Below are positions 24,342 to 32,810 of a DNA stretch of 34,858 bases, piece by piece. This DNA is from JAUPVS01 sp037139495 (GTDB taxonomy: Bacteria; Patescibacteriota; Saccharimonadia; Saccharimonadales; JAUPVS01): NCBI GenBank assembly GCA_037139495.1, contig JBAXGG010000006.1, positions 1 through 34,858 on the forward strand. Direction: 5' to 3'. The notes below the pieces were generated by a model. The model saw only the letters and a program-made list of their open reading frames with translations, was not told the origin of the DNA and searched no databases. A program made the position numbers and the translations under genes. Each line of letters starts with the position of its first letter. The stretch's first letter is position 1.

Positions 24342-25188
24342 AGCTGGATTAGGCCGAGGTTTTGGAGCTTTAATTCCCGAAAACTTTGACCCGTCTCTGT
24401 TAACTGACGAGCAAGATCGAATACAAAAATTACTCATTACTGACATTAAGCCCGGCAAACAGCAGCCGCGCACTGAATTTGACGATAAAACCCTGCAAGA
24501 GCTTGCTAACTCTATCAAACAACACGGCATTCTTCAGCCATTGATTGTTCGTAACCAAAATGGCACATATTACATAGTAGCCGGCGAACGTCGCTGGCGA
24601 GCCGCCCAAAAGGCTGGTCTTAGCCATGTGCCCGCTATCGTACGTAGCCTGCAAGAGCTGGAAGAATTAGAAATGGCCTTGGTAGAAAACGTTCAACGCG
24701 AAGATTTATCACCGTTAGACCAGGCCATGTCGATTCATCGTTTGCTGAATCAGTTCAATCTAGCCCAAGACCAGATCGCAAAAAGATTAGGTAAGGCTAA
24801 CTCAACGGTTGGTAACATGGTTAGATTACTGAACTTACCAGCCGATGCTCAAGAAGCTTTGAGGGATAGCCGAATTACTGAGGGCCACGCCCGAGCTATA
24901 CTGGCGATCAAAGAACCAGCTAAACAGACTGAGCTACTTCAATTAATCATTGCTAATAAGTGGACGGTCCGTCAGGCTGAGCAGTTTGTGGTGGCTACTC
25001 GTAAGGGGGCCCAGACCGAAGGTGCTCACAAGCATTTAGCTAAAACCACGCCAGCCACCGAGAAGTTAGGTAAGAGAATCGGCGCACCGGTTAGTATCAG
25101 GCGAACTGCCAAAGGTGGTAAACTGGAGATCGCTTTCAAATCTAACAGTGAACTAGAAAAACTGATTAAAAAACTTGGCTCTGTTTAA
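24328..25188 (+). CDS. parB: Chromosome-partitioning protein ParB/Spo0J
   Basis: A 286-aa centromere-binding protein. The N-terminal GLGRGFGALIP contacts ParA. The ParB/Srx CTPase domain includes AGERRWRAAQKAGL and ENVQREDLSPLDQA. A helix-turn-helix (QDQIAKRLGKANSTVGNMVR) reads parS, and a C-terminal dimer domain ends at SELEKLIKKLGSV. AAGGAGG precedes ATG 24328. No consensus parS site was found in the window. The 3' end overlaps the convergent lepB gene by 23 bp. Confidence 0.94.
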   Translation: MAKNKAGLGRGFGALIPENFDPSLLTDEQDRIQKLLITDIKPGKQQPRTEFDDKTLQELANSIKQHGILQPLIVRNQNGTYYIVAGERRWRAAQKAGLSHVPAIVRSLQELEELEMALVENVQREDLSPLDQAMSIHRLLNQFNLAQDQIAKRLGKANSTVGNMVRLLNLPADAQEALRDSRITEGHARAILAIKEPAKQTELLQLIIANKWTVRQAEQFVVATRKGAQTEGAHKHLAKTTPATEKLGKRIGAPVSIRRTAKGGKLEIAFKSNSELEKLIKKLGSV

Positions 25189-25768
25189 AAGGGTAGACTC
25201 TGAGACCTAGTTTTCCAACAATATAGCTAGCTGGCACGGTACCGAAATAGCGTGAGTCTAGTGAGTTACTGCGGTTATCGCCACAAACAAAGATCTCGCC
25301 ATCTGGTACGGTCAGGTCTACATCACCGGAGGTTCCTTTAATGACTGAGCCGTAGGGCATGGTGTGATCGGGTGAAAAACCATTAGGATGTTCTTTATTG
25401 TAGACAGTTAGCTCGCCGTTTTTAACCACCACGCGCTCACCAGGAAGTGCTATAACGCGTTTGATAAGCTGTTTTTCGCCAGCTCCAAGCCCACTGATAT
25501 CGGGGTGATTAAAAATAATCACGTCGCCTCGATTAGGAATGTAATCGTGATGAGTTATTCGAGCCCAGGTGCGGGGAACTTTTAGCACAATTAGACGATC
25601 TTTATTCTGTAAACTGGTTTGCATACTAGGTCCTTCGACTTGGTAGGATTGAAAAACGAAAGCCGTTAAAAACAATGCCAATAGAGGCGCTAATAGTAGC
25701 AGTCCTAATGTCGATAGAATACTTTTGGCGCTATCGCTGTTTGAGCCTTGATTTGGATTATCATTCAT
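25166..25768 (-). CDS. lepB: Signal peptidase I
   Basis: A 200-aa membrane protease that cleaves Sec/Tat signal peptides. One membrane span covers about 17-40. The nucleophile Ser48 is in VEGPSMQTSL and the general base Lys103 in LIKRVIALPGE. VCGDNRSNSLDSR (about 160-172) is the conserved box E. Its length and single span fit the Gram-positive type. TATAAT (25779-25774) ends 5 nt before ATG 25768, a leaderless layout, though no good -35 is visible. It diverges from the LCP gene and overlaps parB at the 3' end. Confidence 0.95.
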   Translation of the reverse strand: MNDNPNQGSNSDSAKSILSTLGLLLLAPLLALFLTAFVFQSYQVEGPSMQTSLQNKDRLIVLKVPRTWARITHHDYIPNRGDVIIFNHPDISGLGAGEKQLIKRVIALPGERVVVKNGELTVYNKEHPNGFSPDHTMPYGSVIKGTSGDVDLTVPDGEIFVCGDNRSNSLDSRYFGTVPASYIVGKLGLRVYPFKQSQVF

Positions 25769-25819
25769 TACAGATTATAACTATACCTCATTGAGGGGGG
25801 TTTTCCCATTAAGCATGTG

Positions 25820-25848
25820 TTTACTGACGGCCGGTAAGCCGTTATACT
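25820..25848 (+). promoter_or_regulatory. Promoter of the LCP-family gene
   Basis: TTTACT (25820-25825), 17 bp, TATACT (25843-25848). The -10 ends 13 nt before ATG 25862. The only AGGA lies at the expected transcription start, so no Shine-Dalgarno site is left in the mRNA. Confidence 0.65.
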
Positions 25849-25861
25849 AAGGACCACTTGC

Positions 25862-27517
25862 ATGGATAATTTTCGACGACCCCAAAAACCAAAATTCGGC
25901 TTAGCGGTGGATGGACTCTTGAAACCGTCCAAAAAGTCTTATAATCCTAACGGTGTTGGAAATTTTCGTCGCCAACCTTCCGGCGCATCGTCGGCCAAGC
26001 GTCAATCGATCGGTAATTTTAAGCAACCCGATGGCTTTAGAGTCACCACACAACCAGTCTTGCCAGAAGCCTCACCTTTTAAAAGGGCATTACCTAAACA
26101 GATTGAGGTTATCAATCAGCCGCAGAAGGGTGAAAAGAAACGTTTTCGCCGCAGTGCGGCTAAAAAACAGGCTAAGCGGGAGAAACGTCAGGATCATAAA
26201 TGGCGAACCTTATTTAAAAGAACTAGTATAGCGCTTATGGTGCTATTGATGGTCGGTGGTGGTTATGTTGGTGCCAAAGCTTACTGGAAGTCACGTCACG
26301 TGTTAAGGGGCGGTGGTTCGGCAGCTGCTTTACAGGCCAACGTTAGTCCTTCTTTACTTAAAGGCGAGGGAGATGGCCGAATTAATGTTCTGTTGCTGGG
26401 CAAGGGTGGCCCCGGTCATGATGGCCCGGATTTAACAGACACAATTATTATCGCTAGCGTTGACCCAGTCCATCATGACGCTGCTCTTTTAAGTATTCCG
26501 CGCGATTTTTGGGTTAAGGCGAGCGGTGGATACGGCTATAGTAAGATTAACTCCGTTTATCCTAATGCCAAATACTCCGTGCAAAACGGAAAGAAGATTA
26601 CTAAACAGAACCAGGCCGCCGAAACAGCTGGCGAAGATGCTATCAAAAACACCATTCAGGACACTTTTGGTATCCCGATTCATTACTATGTAATGGTCGA
26701 TTTTTCGGCTTTTAAAGAGTCGATTGATACTGTTGGAGGGATTGACCTTAATGTTAAGACACAGTTGTACGACCCGACTGTGGCTTGGGAAAACAATCGA
26801 AATCCGCTAATTGCAGCCGTCGGCCAGCAGCACATGAACGGCACCAAAGCTTTGCTGTATTCTCGTTCACGTCACGGTAGCGCCCGTGGTGACTTCGATC
26901 GGGCGGAGCGTCAGCGCGAAGTTATGATTGCTCTAAAAGAGAGAGTATTTACGCTGGGCACATTTAGTAACCCAGTTAAAATCTCCCAGTTAATTGATGC
27001 TTTTGGTAATCATGTCCAGACGAACTTTAGTGTTGGTGAGGTTTCTCGACTCTATACTATTGCTAAGCAGATTTCTTCGTCCGCGGTTACCTCAGTAGAT
27101 TTAGTTACACCACCGAACGAATTACTAAGTACCGGAGATGTCGGCGGGCAATCGGTTGTTCTGCCTAAGGCGGGTATTGGCAACTACGCCGCCATCCAGA
27201 ATTATATTCGCAACACTCTAAAAGATAGTTATATCAGGGACGAAAATGCCAAAATCGTTGTACTCAACGGTACAGCAACACCTGGCTTGGCAACCGTGAA
27301 AGCCAATTTTCTCAAGTCCTACGGCTACAACGTTACAACATCTGGTGACGCTCCTACCAAGAATTACACCAAAACTCAGTTAATTGATTTGCGCAGCGGA
27401 ACCAAGAAGTACACCCAGCACTACCTAGAAAATCGCCTGAACGTTAAAGCTGTCTCCACACTACCAGCCGGTATCGACGCTGGTAACGCCGATTTTGTGA
27501 TAATATTAGGGCAGTAG
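25862..27517 (+). CDS. LytR-CpsA-Psr (LCP) family protein
   Basis: A 551-aa membrane-anchored phosphotransferase-type protein. LCP enzymes move glycopolymers from a lipid carrier onto the cell wall, which fits a Gram-positive-like envelope. A basic, Lys/Arg/Pro-rich cytoplasmic region (1-120) precedes one membrane span (about 121-141). The LCP domain starts near 174, with NVLLLGKGG, DLTDTIIIASV and SIPRDFWVK, and continues to RHGSARGDFDRAERQREV, where Arg and Asp bind pyrophosphate. A LytR_C domain (IVVLNGTATPG onward, about 461-548) ends the protein. The long basic tail is unusual in length. It probably shares a transcript with the next two genes. Confidence 0.9.
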   Translation: MDNFRRPQKPKFGLAVDGLLKPSKKSYNPNGVGNFRRQPSGASSAKRQSIGNFKQPDGFRVTTQPVLPEASPFKRALPKQIEVINQPQKGEKKRFRRSAAKKQAKREKRQDHKWRTLFKRTSIALMVLLMVGGGYVGAKAYWKSRHVLRGGGSAAALQANVSPSLLKGEGDGRINVLLLGKGGPGHDGPDLTDTIIIASVDPVHHDAALLSIPRDFWVKASGGYGYSKINSVYPNAKYSVQNGKKITKQNQAAETAGEDAIKNTIQDTFGIPIHYYVMVDFSAFKESIDTVGGIDLNVKTQLYDPTVAWENNRNPLIAAVGQQHMNGTKALLYSRSRHGSARGDFDRAERQREVMIALKERVFTLGTFSNPVKISQLIDAFGNHVQTNFSVGEVSRLYTIAKQISSSAVTSVDLVTPPNELLSTGDVGGQSVVLPKAGIGNYAAIQNYIRNTLKDSYIRDENAKIVVLNGTATPGLATVKANFLKSYGYNVTTSGDAPTKNYTKTQLIDLRSGTKKYTQHYLENRLNVKAVSTLPAGIDAGNADFVIILGQ

Positions 27518-27533
27518 GGAGCGAACATTAAAG

Positions 27534-28292
27534 ATGGTTCAGGTACCAGCTAGACTCAGTCGGTTAAAGCCTAAAAAAGGCTTAGCTAATGTATTCCATA
27601 TTATCCTAACTTTGTTACTGCCAATTTTGGTCTACGTAATGGTTCGGATTCACTTTACTCAGATTGCCTTGTTGATAATATTACTTAGTAAGTGGCGCAT
27701 GTTTGCGGTTAAACCGCGACACTGGCCAGCCAATATTAGAGCCAACGCCATCGACATCATTGTCGGTGTTTCTATATTAGTATTTATGATGCAGAGTGGT
27801 TCACAGTTGATGCAACTGACGTGGGCCGTCGGTTACGGAGTTTGGCTAATTTTCATTAAGCCAGGTTCTAATGTCCTATCGGTATCCTCTCAGGCTTTAA
27901 TTGGTCAGTTTGTCGGTATGACAGCTCTGTTTATACGTTTCGGTGGAGTCAACTCAGCAATTCTAATGATGGCGACCTGGGCTATTTGCTACCTGGCAGC
28001 CAGACACTTCTTAGCCAGCTTTGATGAACCGCATACTCGGTTTTTTTCTTACCTATGGGGATACTTTGGAGCGGCACTAGTTTGGCTACTTAGCCACTGG
28101 TTGCTGTTTTATGGACCAATTGCTCAACCAACCTTATTGCTCGGAGTGATTGGCTTTGGATTAGCAACTTTGTATTACCTGCAAGAAACAGATCGCTTGT
28201 CTACTTTCTTTCAACGGCAGATTCTTTTTATTATGTTCGCTATCGTAGTAATTCTCATTATTTTCTCAGACTGGGGTGATAAAACTATATAG
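27534..28292 (+). CDS. Polytopic membrane protein of unknown function
   Basis: A 252-aa integral membrane protein with about eight or nine hydrophobic segments separated by short loops, for example FHIILTLLLPILVYVMVRI, IDIIVGVSILVFMMQSG, WGYFGAALVWLLSHWLLF and ILFIMFAIVVILIIF. A basic N-terminus (LSRLKPKKG) suggests that it faces the cytoplasm. No transporter or enzyme motif is recognised. It starts 16 bp after the LCP gene, and the htrA start follows 1 nt after its stop, so the three form an operon linked to the cell surface. GGGAGCG upstream may serve as a ribosome-binding site. Confidence 0.8.
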   Translation: MVQVPARLSRLKPKKGLANVFHIILTLLLPILVYVMVRIHFTQIALLIILLSKWRMFAVKPRHWPANIRANAIDIIVGVSILVFMMQSGSQLMQLTWAVGYGVWLIFIKPGSNVLSVSSQALIGQFVGMTALFIRFGGVNSAILMMATWAICYLAARHFLASFDEPHTRFFSYLWGYFGAALVWLLSHWLLFYGPIAQPTLLLGVIGFGLATLYYLQETDRLSTFFQRQILFIMFAIVVILIIFSDWGDKTI

Positions 28293-28293
28293 A

Positions 28294-29469
28294 ATGAAAC
28301 TGAGTAAACCTTCAAGTTCAAAAACCAATTGGCAATCGCCGTTGCGACGAGCCCAATTACTGAGCGTTAGTTTTCTCTTGGTCCTTAGTTTTGGTGGAGG
28401 TTTTGTAGGCGGTTGGGCTGCAATCCATTTCCGTAATGGTAACCTCAATACGAACTCCCAAAAGCAGGTCATATCATCGGAGAGCAGTCTAATAAGTCAG
28501 ATCGCCAAAGACGTTGGCCCTAGCGTTGTCTCAGTAAATGTCACCGGAGCCTCGTCTCGAACTAGTATATTTGGGCAGTCTAGCGGTACGCAAAAAAGCG
28601 CCGGTACAGGCTTTATCGTTAGCAGCGACGGGGTTATTGTTACCAACCGCCACGTGGTTCCGGCCGGCACTACTAGTGTCGGTATAGTTTTGTCCGATGG
28701 CACGCACCTGGATGACGTTGCTGTGCTGGGCCGAACAGGCTCGAGCGACCCTCTAGACGTCGCCTTCTTAAAAGTTAAAGATGCCAAAGGTAAGACCTTT
28801 AAGCCAGTAAAACTTGGTGACTCTGGCAAGATGCAGGTTGGTGATAAAGTTGTTGCCATCGGTAATGCTTTGGGTCAGTTCCAGAACACAGTGACGTCGG
28901 GTATAATTTCTGGCTACGGCCGCGACGTTGAAGCTGGTGATGTGGCCGGTTCTACAACTGAACAACTCCAAGACTTATTCCAGACAGACGCTGCTATTAA
29001 CGAGGGGAACTCCGGTGGTCCACTAGTTAATATTAATGGGGAAGTAATTGGCATGAACACAGCGGTAGCTGGCAATGCTCAGAACATTGGTTTTGCCATC
29101 CCGGTTAATGACCTGAGCGGACTGATTAAAAGTGTCCTGGCAACTGGCAAACTCGAACGACCATACCTAGGCGTTCATTACATATCCATTACTGATGATT
29201 ACGCCACGGCCAAAAATCTGCCGGTTAAAAGGGGCGCCTTTATATCCACCACATCTAACAGCGTAATTAGCGGTAGTCCTGCGGCCGACGCTGGACTAGA
29301 GCCGGGGGATATTATTACTAAAGTAAACAACACGAATATAGATGAGAATAATAGCTTATCAACCCTTTTAGGGCGCTATCCGGTTGGCCAAAAAGTTAGT
29401 CTAACAATTGTCCGCGATAGCAAAACACAAACTGTCAGCGCCACGCTTGGCGCCGCTCCTCAAGTCTAG
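28294..29469 (+). CDS. HtrA/DegP-type serine protease with PDZ domain
   Basis: A 391-aa membrane-anchored protease for quality control of exported proteins. One N-terminal span (about 22-44) places the domain outside. The catalytic triad is His120 (TNRHVV), Asp155 (DPLDVAF) and Ser240 (EGNSGGPLV). One PDZ domain follows (about 295-388, YLGVHYIS, then AADAGLEPGDIITKVNN). It has the single-PDZ layout of DegS and of Gram-positive HtrA. A GTG at 28276 would add six residues overlapping the upstream gene; ATG 28294, 1 nt after that gene's stop, is preferred. The 3' end overlaps the convergent prmC by 4 bp. Confidence 0.92.
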   Translation: MKLSKPSSSKTNWQSPLRRAQLLSVSFLLVLSFGGGFVGGWAAIHFRNGNLNTNSQKQVISSESSLISQIAKDVGPSVVSVNVTGASSRTSIFGQSSGTQKSAGTGFIVSSDGVIVTNRHVVPAGTTSVGIVLSDGTHLDDVAVLGRTGSSDPLDVAFLKVKDAKGKTFKPVKLGDSGKMQVGDKVVAIGNALGQFQNTVTSGIISGYGRDVEAGDVAGSTTEQLQDLFQTDAAINEGNSGGPLVNINGEVIGMNTAVAGNAQNIGFAIPVNDLSGLIKSVLATGKLERPYLGVHYISITDDYATAKNLPVKRGAFISTTSNSVISGSPAADAGLEPGDIITKVNNTNIDENNSLSTLLGRYPVGQKVSLTIVRDSKTQTVSATLGAAPQV

Positions 29470-30263
29470 TTCTTGAAAACCTGTATAAAATCATCCCTAG
29501 CTTCTAGCTTGTAATAATGTTTATTAGCGATAATCTCTAAATCTTCATGCTGAAAGGGCATAGCCTCCGTTAAAACGTAGCCCCGATGTTTCTTGACTTT
29601 GAGTTGCTCGAACAAATGACGGTATAAATCCAAACCGTCCTGGCCACCAAAAATAGCCTGCGAGGGCTCCTGTAAGGCTGCCTGGTTAATAGTATACTCG
29701 TCTGGGACGTATGGGAGGTTAGCTACGATTGTAGCCCCGTTCGGCAAGCTGACATTAACGACCAAGCTAGCCTCGAAGAATTTAATATTTACCCGGTACT
29801 TTCTGGCATTACTTCTAGCAATCGTTAAGCAAGCTGGATCGATATCTGTAGCTAAAACCTGGACGTCATTAAGCTCGCAGGCGACAGTAACGGCAATTGC
29901 GCCAGATCCGGTTCCAACGTCTACCACGGCTCTTTGGGCAGTCTGCGGTAGACTTTTAAGCAAATCTATCATCGGTTCGGTCTCCGGGCGGGGGACTAAA
30001 ACGGCTTTAGAAACATTGATTTCACGGCCGTAAAATTCGCATTTACCACGAATATAAGCTAATGGTTCGTGCTGTTTTCGACGCTCAAATAGTCTGTTTA
30101 ACCGCTGTTGTTGGCCTTTGGACAGGATTCTGTCGGGCTCGGCTAATAATTGAGCACTATTTTTGTTCAATGTATCGCCTAACAGCACCAGGGCATCGAG
30201 CCGGGGAGTACCGGTTCCAGCTAGTTCTTTAGTGGCATACAGCAGCCAGTCGTTAACCGTCAT
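29466..30263 (-). CDS. prmC: Release factor glutamine methyltransferase
   Basis: A 265-aa SAM-dependent methyltransferase that modifies the Gln of the GGQ motif in release factors. It has an N-terminal helical domain, PRPETEPMID at the domain hinge, VDVGTGSGAIAV for SAM binding, and VANLPYVPDEY as the substrate motif. That motif is NPPY in most PrmC; here it reads NLPY. ATG 30263 overlaps prfA by 11 bp, and prfA encodes the substrate, so function and position agree. A TTG further upstream (30284) is possible but lies deeper in prfA. Confidence 0.93.
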   Translation of the reverse strand: MTVNDWLLYATKELAGTGTPRLDALVLLGDTLNKNSAQLLAEPDRILSKGQQQRLNRLFERRKQHEPLAYIRGKCEFYGREINVSKAVLVPRPETEPMIDLLKSLPQTAQRAVVDVGTGSGAIAVTVACELNDVQVLATDIDPACLTIARSNARKYRVNIKFFEASLVVNVSLPNGATIVANLPYVPDEYTINQAALQEPSQAIFGGQDGLDLYRHLFEQLKVKKHRGYVLTEAMPFQHEDLEIIANKHYYKLEARDDFIQVFKN

Positions 30264-31311
30264 GGTTAATAAGTTCGCGCTCAAAAGCCTGAAGTTTTTC
30301 GACTAGGTCATCGATGTCGCCGGCTAGGGCGGCCGGGATATTACTGCGGCTGTAGTTGATACGGTGATCAGTGATGCGATCCTGCGGGAAGTTATAGGTG
30401 CGGATTTTTTCGCTGCGGTCGCCAGTTCCAATTAATTTTTTACGAGTGTCACTAAGCTCTTTTTGTTCTTCATCGATTTTTTGTTGTAACAAACGGGAAC
30501 GCAAGACACTCATTGCCTTAGCCTTGTTTTTAATTTGAGATTTTTCATCCTGGTTACTGACAACCAAGCCTGATGGCAGGTGAGTGATGCGTACGGCTGA
30601 GTCGGTGGTGTTAACCGACTGACCACCGTGGCCGCCGGAACGGTAAACGTCAATCCGCAGGTCGTTAGGGTTAATTTCTATATCCGATTCTTCGGCTTCT
30701 GGCATAACGGCGACTGTAACTGTCGAGGTGTGGATCCGGCCCTGGCTCTCGGTGGTAGGCACCCGTTGGACGCGGTGGACACCGGCTTCGAACTTGAAGG
30801 TTTTGTAGGCTTCTAGTCCGCGAACGGCGAAGATCACTTCCTTAAAGCCGCCGCCTTCGTTCGGACTCTCGTTTAGCAACTCTAATTTATAGTTTAGTTT
30901 TTCTGCGAACCGAGCATACATTCGATACAATTCGCCGGCAAACAAACTAGCCTCGTCGCCGCCAGCGGCACCGCGAATTTCAATGATACAGTCACGCTCG
31001 TCATTAGGGTCTTTAGGGGTTAGGGCCTCACTTAAAGCCATCTCTACCTCAGTTAGGGTGACGTTTAACTCGGTTAGTTCGGCCTGTGCCATTTCGGCCA
31101 TTTCTGGGTCGTTGCTGTTGGCGAGATCCTCAGCTTCGGACTTGGCTTTTAGGCCAGCGGCTTGTTTATCGAATAATTCCAGTAAAACTTCGAGCTGGCT
31201 TTGGCGTCGGGCAAGCTTGGGATATTCGGGCGTACTAAAAATGCCGGGGTCTTGCAGCTTGGTTTGCAGATCCTTTAGTTCGTCTCGGAGGGCGGCTTGT
31301 TTAGTTTCCAT
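30253..31311 (-). CDS. prfA: Peptide chain release factor 1
   Basis: A 352-aa factor that ends translation at UAA and UAG. GGHGGQSVNTTDSAV holds the GGQ catalytic motif. The codon-reading segment is RVPTTESQGRIHTS, where the usual PAT or PVT tripeptide is PTT, still of the RF1 type and unlike the SPF of RF2. The ending RSNIPAALAGDIDDLVEKL is normal. GAGGAAG precedes ATG 31311, and TATAAT (31328-31323) lies 11 nt upstream of it, so the leader would be very short. It follows the rpmE terminator and is coupled to prmC. Confidence 0.95.
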   Translation of the reverse strand: METKQAALRDELKDLQTKLQDPGIFSTPEYPKLARRQSQLEVLLELFDKQAAGLKAKSEAEDLANSNDPEMAEMAQAELTELNVTLTEVEMALSEALTPKDPNDERDCIIEIRGAAGGDEASLFAGELYRMYARFAEKLNYKLELLNESPNEGGGFKEVIFAVRGLEAYKTFKFEAGVHRVQRVPTTESQGRIHTSTVTVAVMPEAEESDIEINPNDLRIDVYRSGGHGGQSVNTTDSAVRITHLPSGLVVSNQDEKSQIKNKAKAMSVLRSRLLQQKIDEEQKELSDTRKKLIGTGDRSEKIRTYNFPQDRITDHRINYSRSNIPAALAGDIDDLVEKLQAFERELINHDG

Positions 31312-31331
31312 AATTCTTCCTCATTATATAG

Positions 31332-31366
31332 AAAAACCGCCAATTCTTAGCGAAAAGGCGGTTTTA
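31332..31366 (-). terminator. Terminator after rpmE
   Basis: On the minus strand, AAAACCGCC (31365-31357) pairs with GGCGGTTTT (31341-31333), and a T-run of five follows. It separates rpmE from prfA, whose -10 lies just beyond. Confidence 0.88.
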
Positions 31367-31379
31367 TAGTTTTACTAAG

Positions 31380-31718
31380 TTATTTATCAGTTGTAGATTC
31401 GTCTTCGTCGTCTTCGTCGGATTTGCGAACGCGAACTTTTGCGGCACTCTTTTTACGAGCGTCCAAAGCCTTTTTGGCGGCTTCGGCACGGTTTTTAAAC
31501 TTATCAACGCGACCTTCGATGTCAACAATGCGTTCTTCGCCGGTGAAGAAAGGGTGAGAGCTGCTGCTAATGTGAACTTTAACTAATGGGTACTCAACAC
31601 CGTCCACAGTGGTTTTGTCTTCAGTAGCAACCGTCGAACGAGTCAGGTAAGTACTGCCGTTATTGAGGTCTTCGAAGACGACATAACGATAGTTAGCGGG
31701 GTGCAAATCTTTTTTCAT
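31380..31718 (-). CDS. rpmE: 50S ribosomal protein bL31 with acidic C-terminal extension
   Basis: A 112-aa protein. MKKDLHPANYRYVVFEDL, then ISSSSHPFFTGEERIVDIEG and RVDKFKNR make up the bL31 core (about residues 1-80). It has no cysteine, so it is the zinc-free type. The remaining 30 residues are a Lys/Ala-rich helix and then KSDEDDEDESTTDK, an acidic tail absent from ordinary bL31 (about 70-90 aa). ATG 31718 is set by homology and by the strong promoter just upstream; the longer frame reads through that promoter. Confidence 0.92.
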   Translation of the reverse strand: MKKDLHPANYRYVVFEDLNNGSTYLTRSTVATEDKTTVDGVEYPLVKVHISSSSHPFFTGEERIVDIEGRVDKFKNRAEAAKKALDARKKSAAKVRVRKSDEDDEDESTTDK

Positions 31719-31730
31719 AGTCAAGTGGCA

Positions 31731-31759
31731 ATTATACACATCTGTTAGCGATTGGTCAA
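31731..31759 (-). promoter_or_regulatory. Promoter of rpmE
   Basis: On the minus strand, TTGACC (31759-31754), 17 bp, TATAAT (31736-31731). This is one of the best promoters in the window. The -10 ends 12 nt before ATG 31718. Confidence 0.82.
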
Positions 31760-31888
31760 CAGGGAAGCATTTCCATAGATTGCCCAACCCAATTGAGCTA
31801 ATTGTCTATGGCAGCAAATGTCTACACCAAAGAACAGCAAATAGTATTGCTGGTTGGTGCTATCGCAATCGCTAATGCTCATACGCTG

Positions 31889-31917
31889 TTGCTCCCTGAG
31901 TCCTAATCTGTTACAAT
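31889..31917 (+). promoter_or_regulatory. Promoter of rpsB-tsf
   Basis: TTGCTC (31889-31894), 17 bp, TACAAT (31912-31917), with an extended -10 TGT directly before. Start expected near 31924, giving a leader of about 107 nt to rpsB. The 312-bp gap 31719-32030 holds this, the rpmE promoter and the leader; no gene is seen in it. Confidence 0.7.
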
Positions 31918-32030
31918 AACTAGGTAACAAATTAAGCAGTTTGGGATTAGATTCTCCAAAGCTTTAGTCTCTCCAGACCAAGCAGCGGTACCCAAATGTA
32001 GAACAAGAATCAAGAAGGAGATTAAACTAC

Positions 32031-32810
32031 ATGGCTACAGACGTAGACATCAAGCAACTATTAGAAGCTGGCGCCCATTTTGGTCACAAAAGCAGTCGCT
32101 GGCACCCAAAAATGGCTAAGTATATCCATAGCAAACGCAATGGCAGCCATATCATCGACCTAACAAAAACTGTTGACGAACTAGATCGAGCGCTTAAGTT
32201 CATTCAGCAAACCGCTCAGGACAGCAAGCAAGTCATTTTTGTCGGTACCAAAAGGCAGGCTAAAGATATCCTCCGAAAAGCAGCCGACGACACTAGCATG
32301 CCCTACGTTACCGAACGCTGGCTCGGTGGAATGCTGACTAATAAAGCCACTATCGGTGGTCGCATCAAGCATCTTAAAGACCTCGAAGCTCGGATGGAAA
32401 ACGGCCAGTTAGCCGCTAAGTACAACAAGTTAGAAGTTCAGCGCTACCAAGAAGAAATCGACGAAATGAACCTCAACTACAGTGGTATCAAAGACGTTAA
32501 CGCTAAGCCAGGTGCCATGTTCATCATCGATATTATTGAAGAAGACAACGCCGTTCGCGAGGCTCGTAAGCTTGGTATCCCAATCGTGGCAGTTGTCGAC
32601 ACTAACACCGACCCAACTCTCATCGATTACCCGATTCCGGCTAACGACGATGCCATCAAAACTATCCAGTTAATTACTGACTACGTTGTTAGCGCTATTC
32701 GCGAAGGCAAAGACAAGTCTAAGCCAATTAAAGATGATGCCGACAAAGATGAAAAACCAACCGAAAAAGTAGTTCTAGGACTAGAGGCTACAAAAGAGGA
32801 GACTAAGTAA
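32031..32810 (+). CDS. rpsB: 30S ribosomal protein uS2
   Basis: A 259-aa protein with the uS2 pattern: LLEAGAHFGHKSSRWHPKM (residues 9-27), the IHIIDL-type motif as SHIIDLTKT, VGTKRQAKD, RWLGGMLTNKATI, and the IPIVAVVDTNTDP stretch near 184-196. The C-terminal 30 residues are Lys/Asp/Glu-rich. AAGGAG, about 10 nt upstream, serves ATG 32031. The long leader may carry autoregulation by uS2, as known in other bacteria, but no recognised motif was found. The stop overlaps the tsf start by 1 nt. Confidence 0.96.
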   Translation: MATDVDIKQLLEAGAHFGHKSSRWHPKMAKYIHSKRNGSHIIDLTKTVDELDRALKFIQQTAQDSKQVIFVGTKRQAKDILRKAADDTSMPYVTERWLGGMLTNKATIGGRIKHLKDLEARMENGQLAAKYNKLEVQRYQEEIDEMNLNYSGIKDVNAKPGAMFIIDIIEEDNAVREARKLGIPIVAVVDTNTDPTLIDYPIPANDDAIKTIQLITDYVVSAIREGKDKSKPIKDDADKDEKPTEKVVLGLEATKEETK

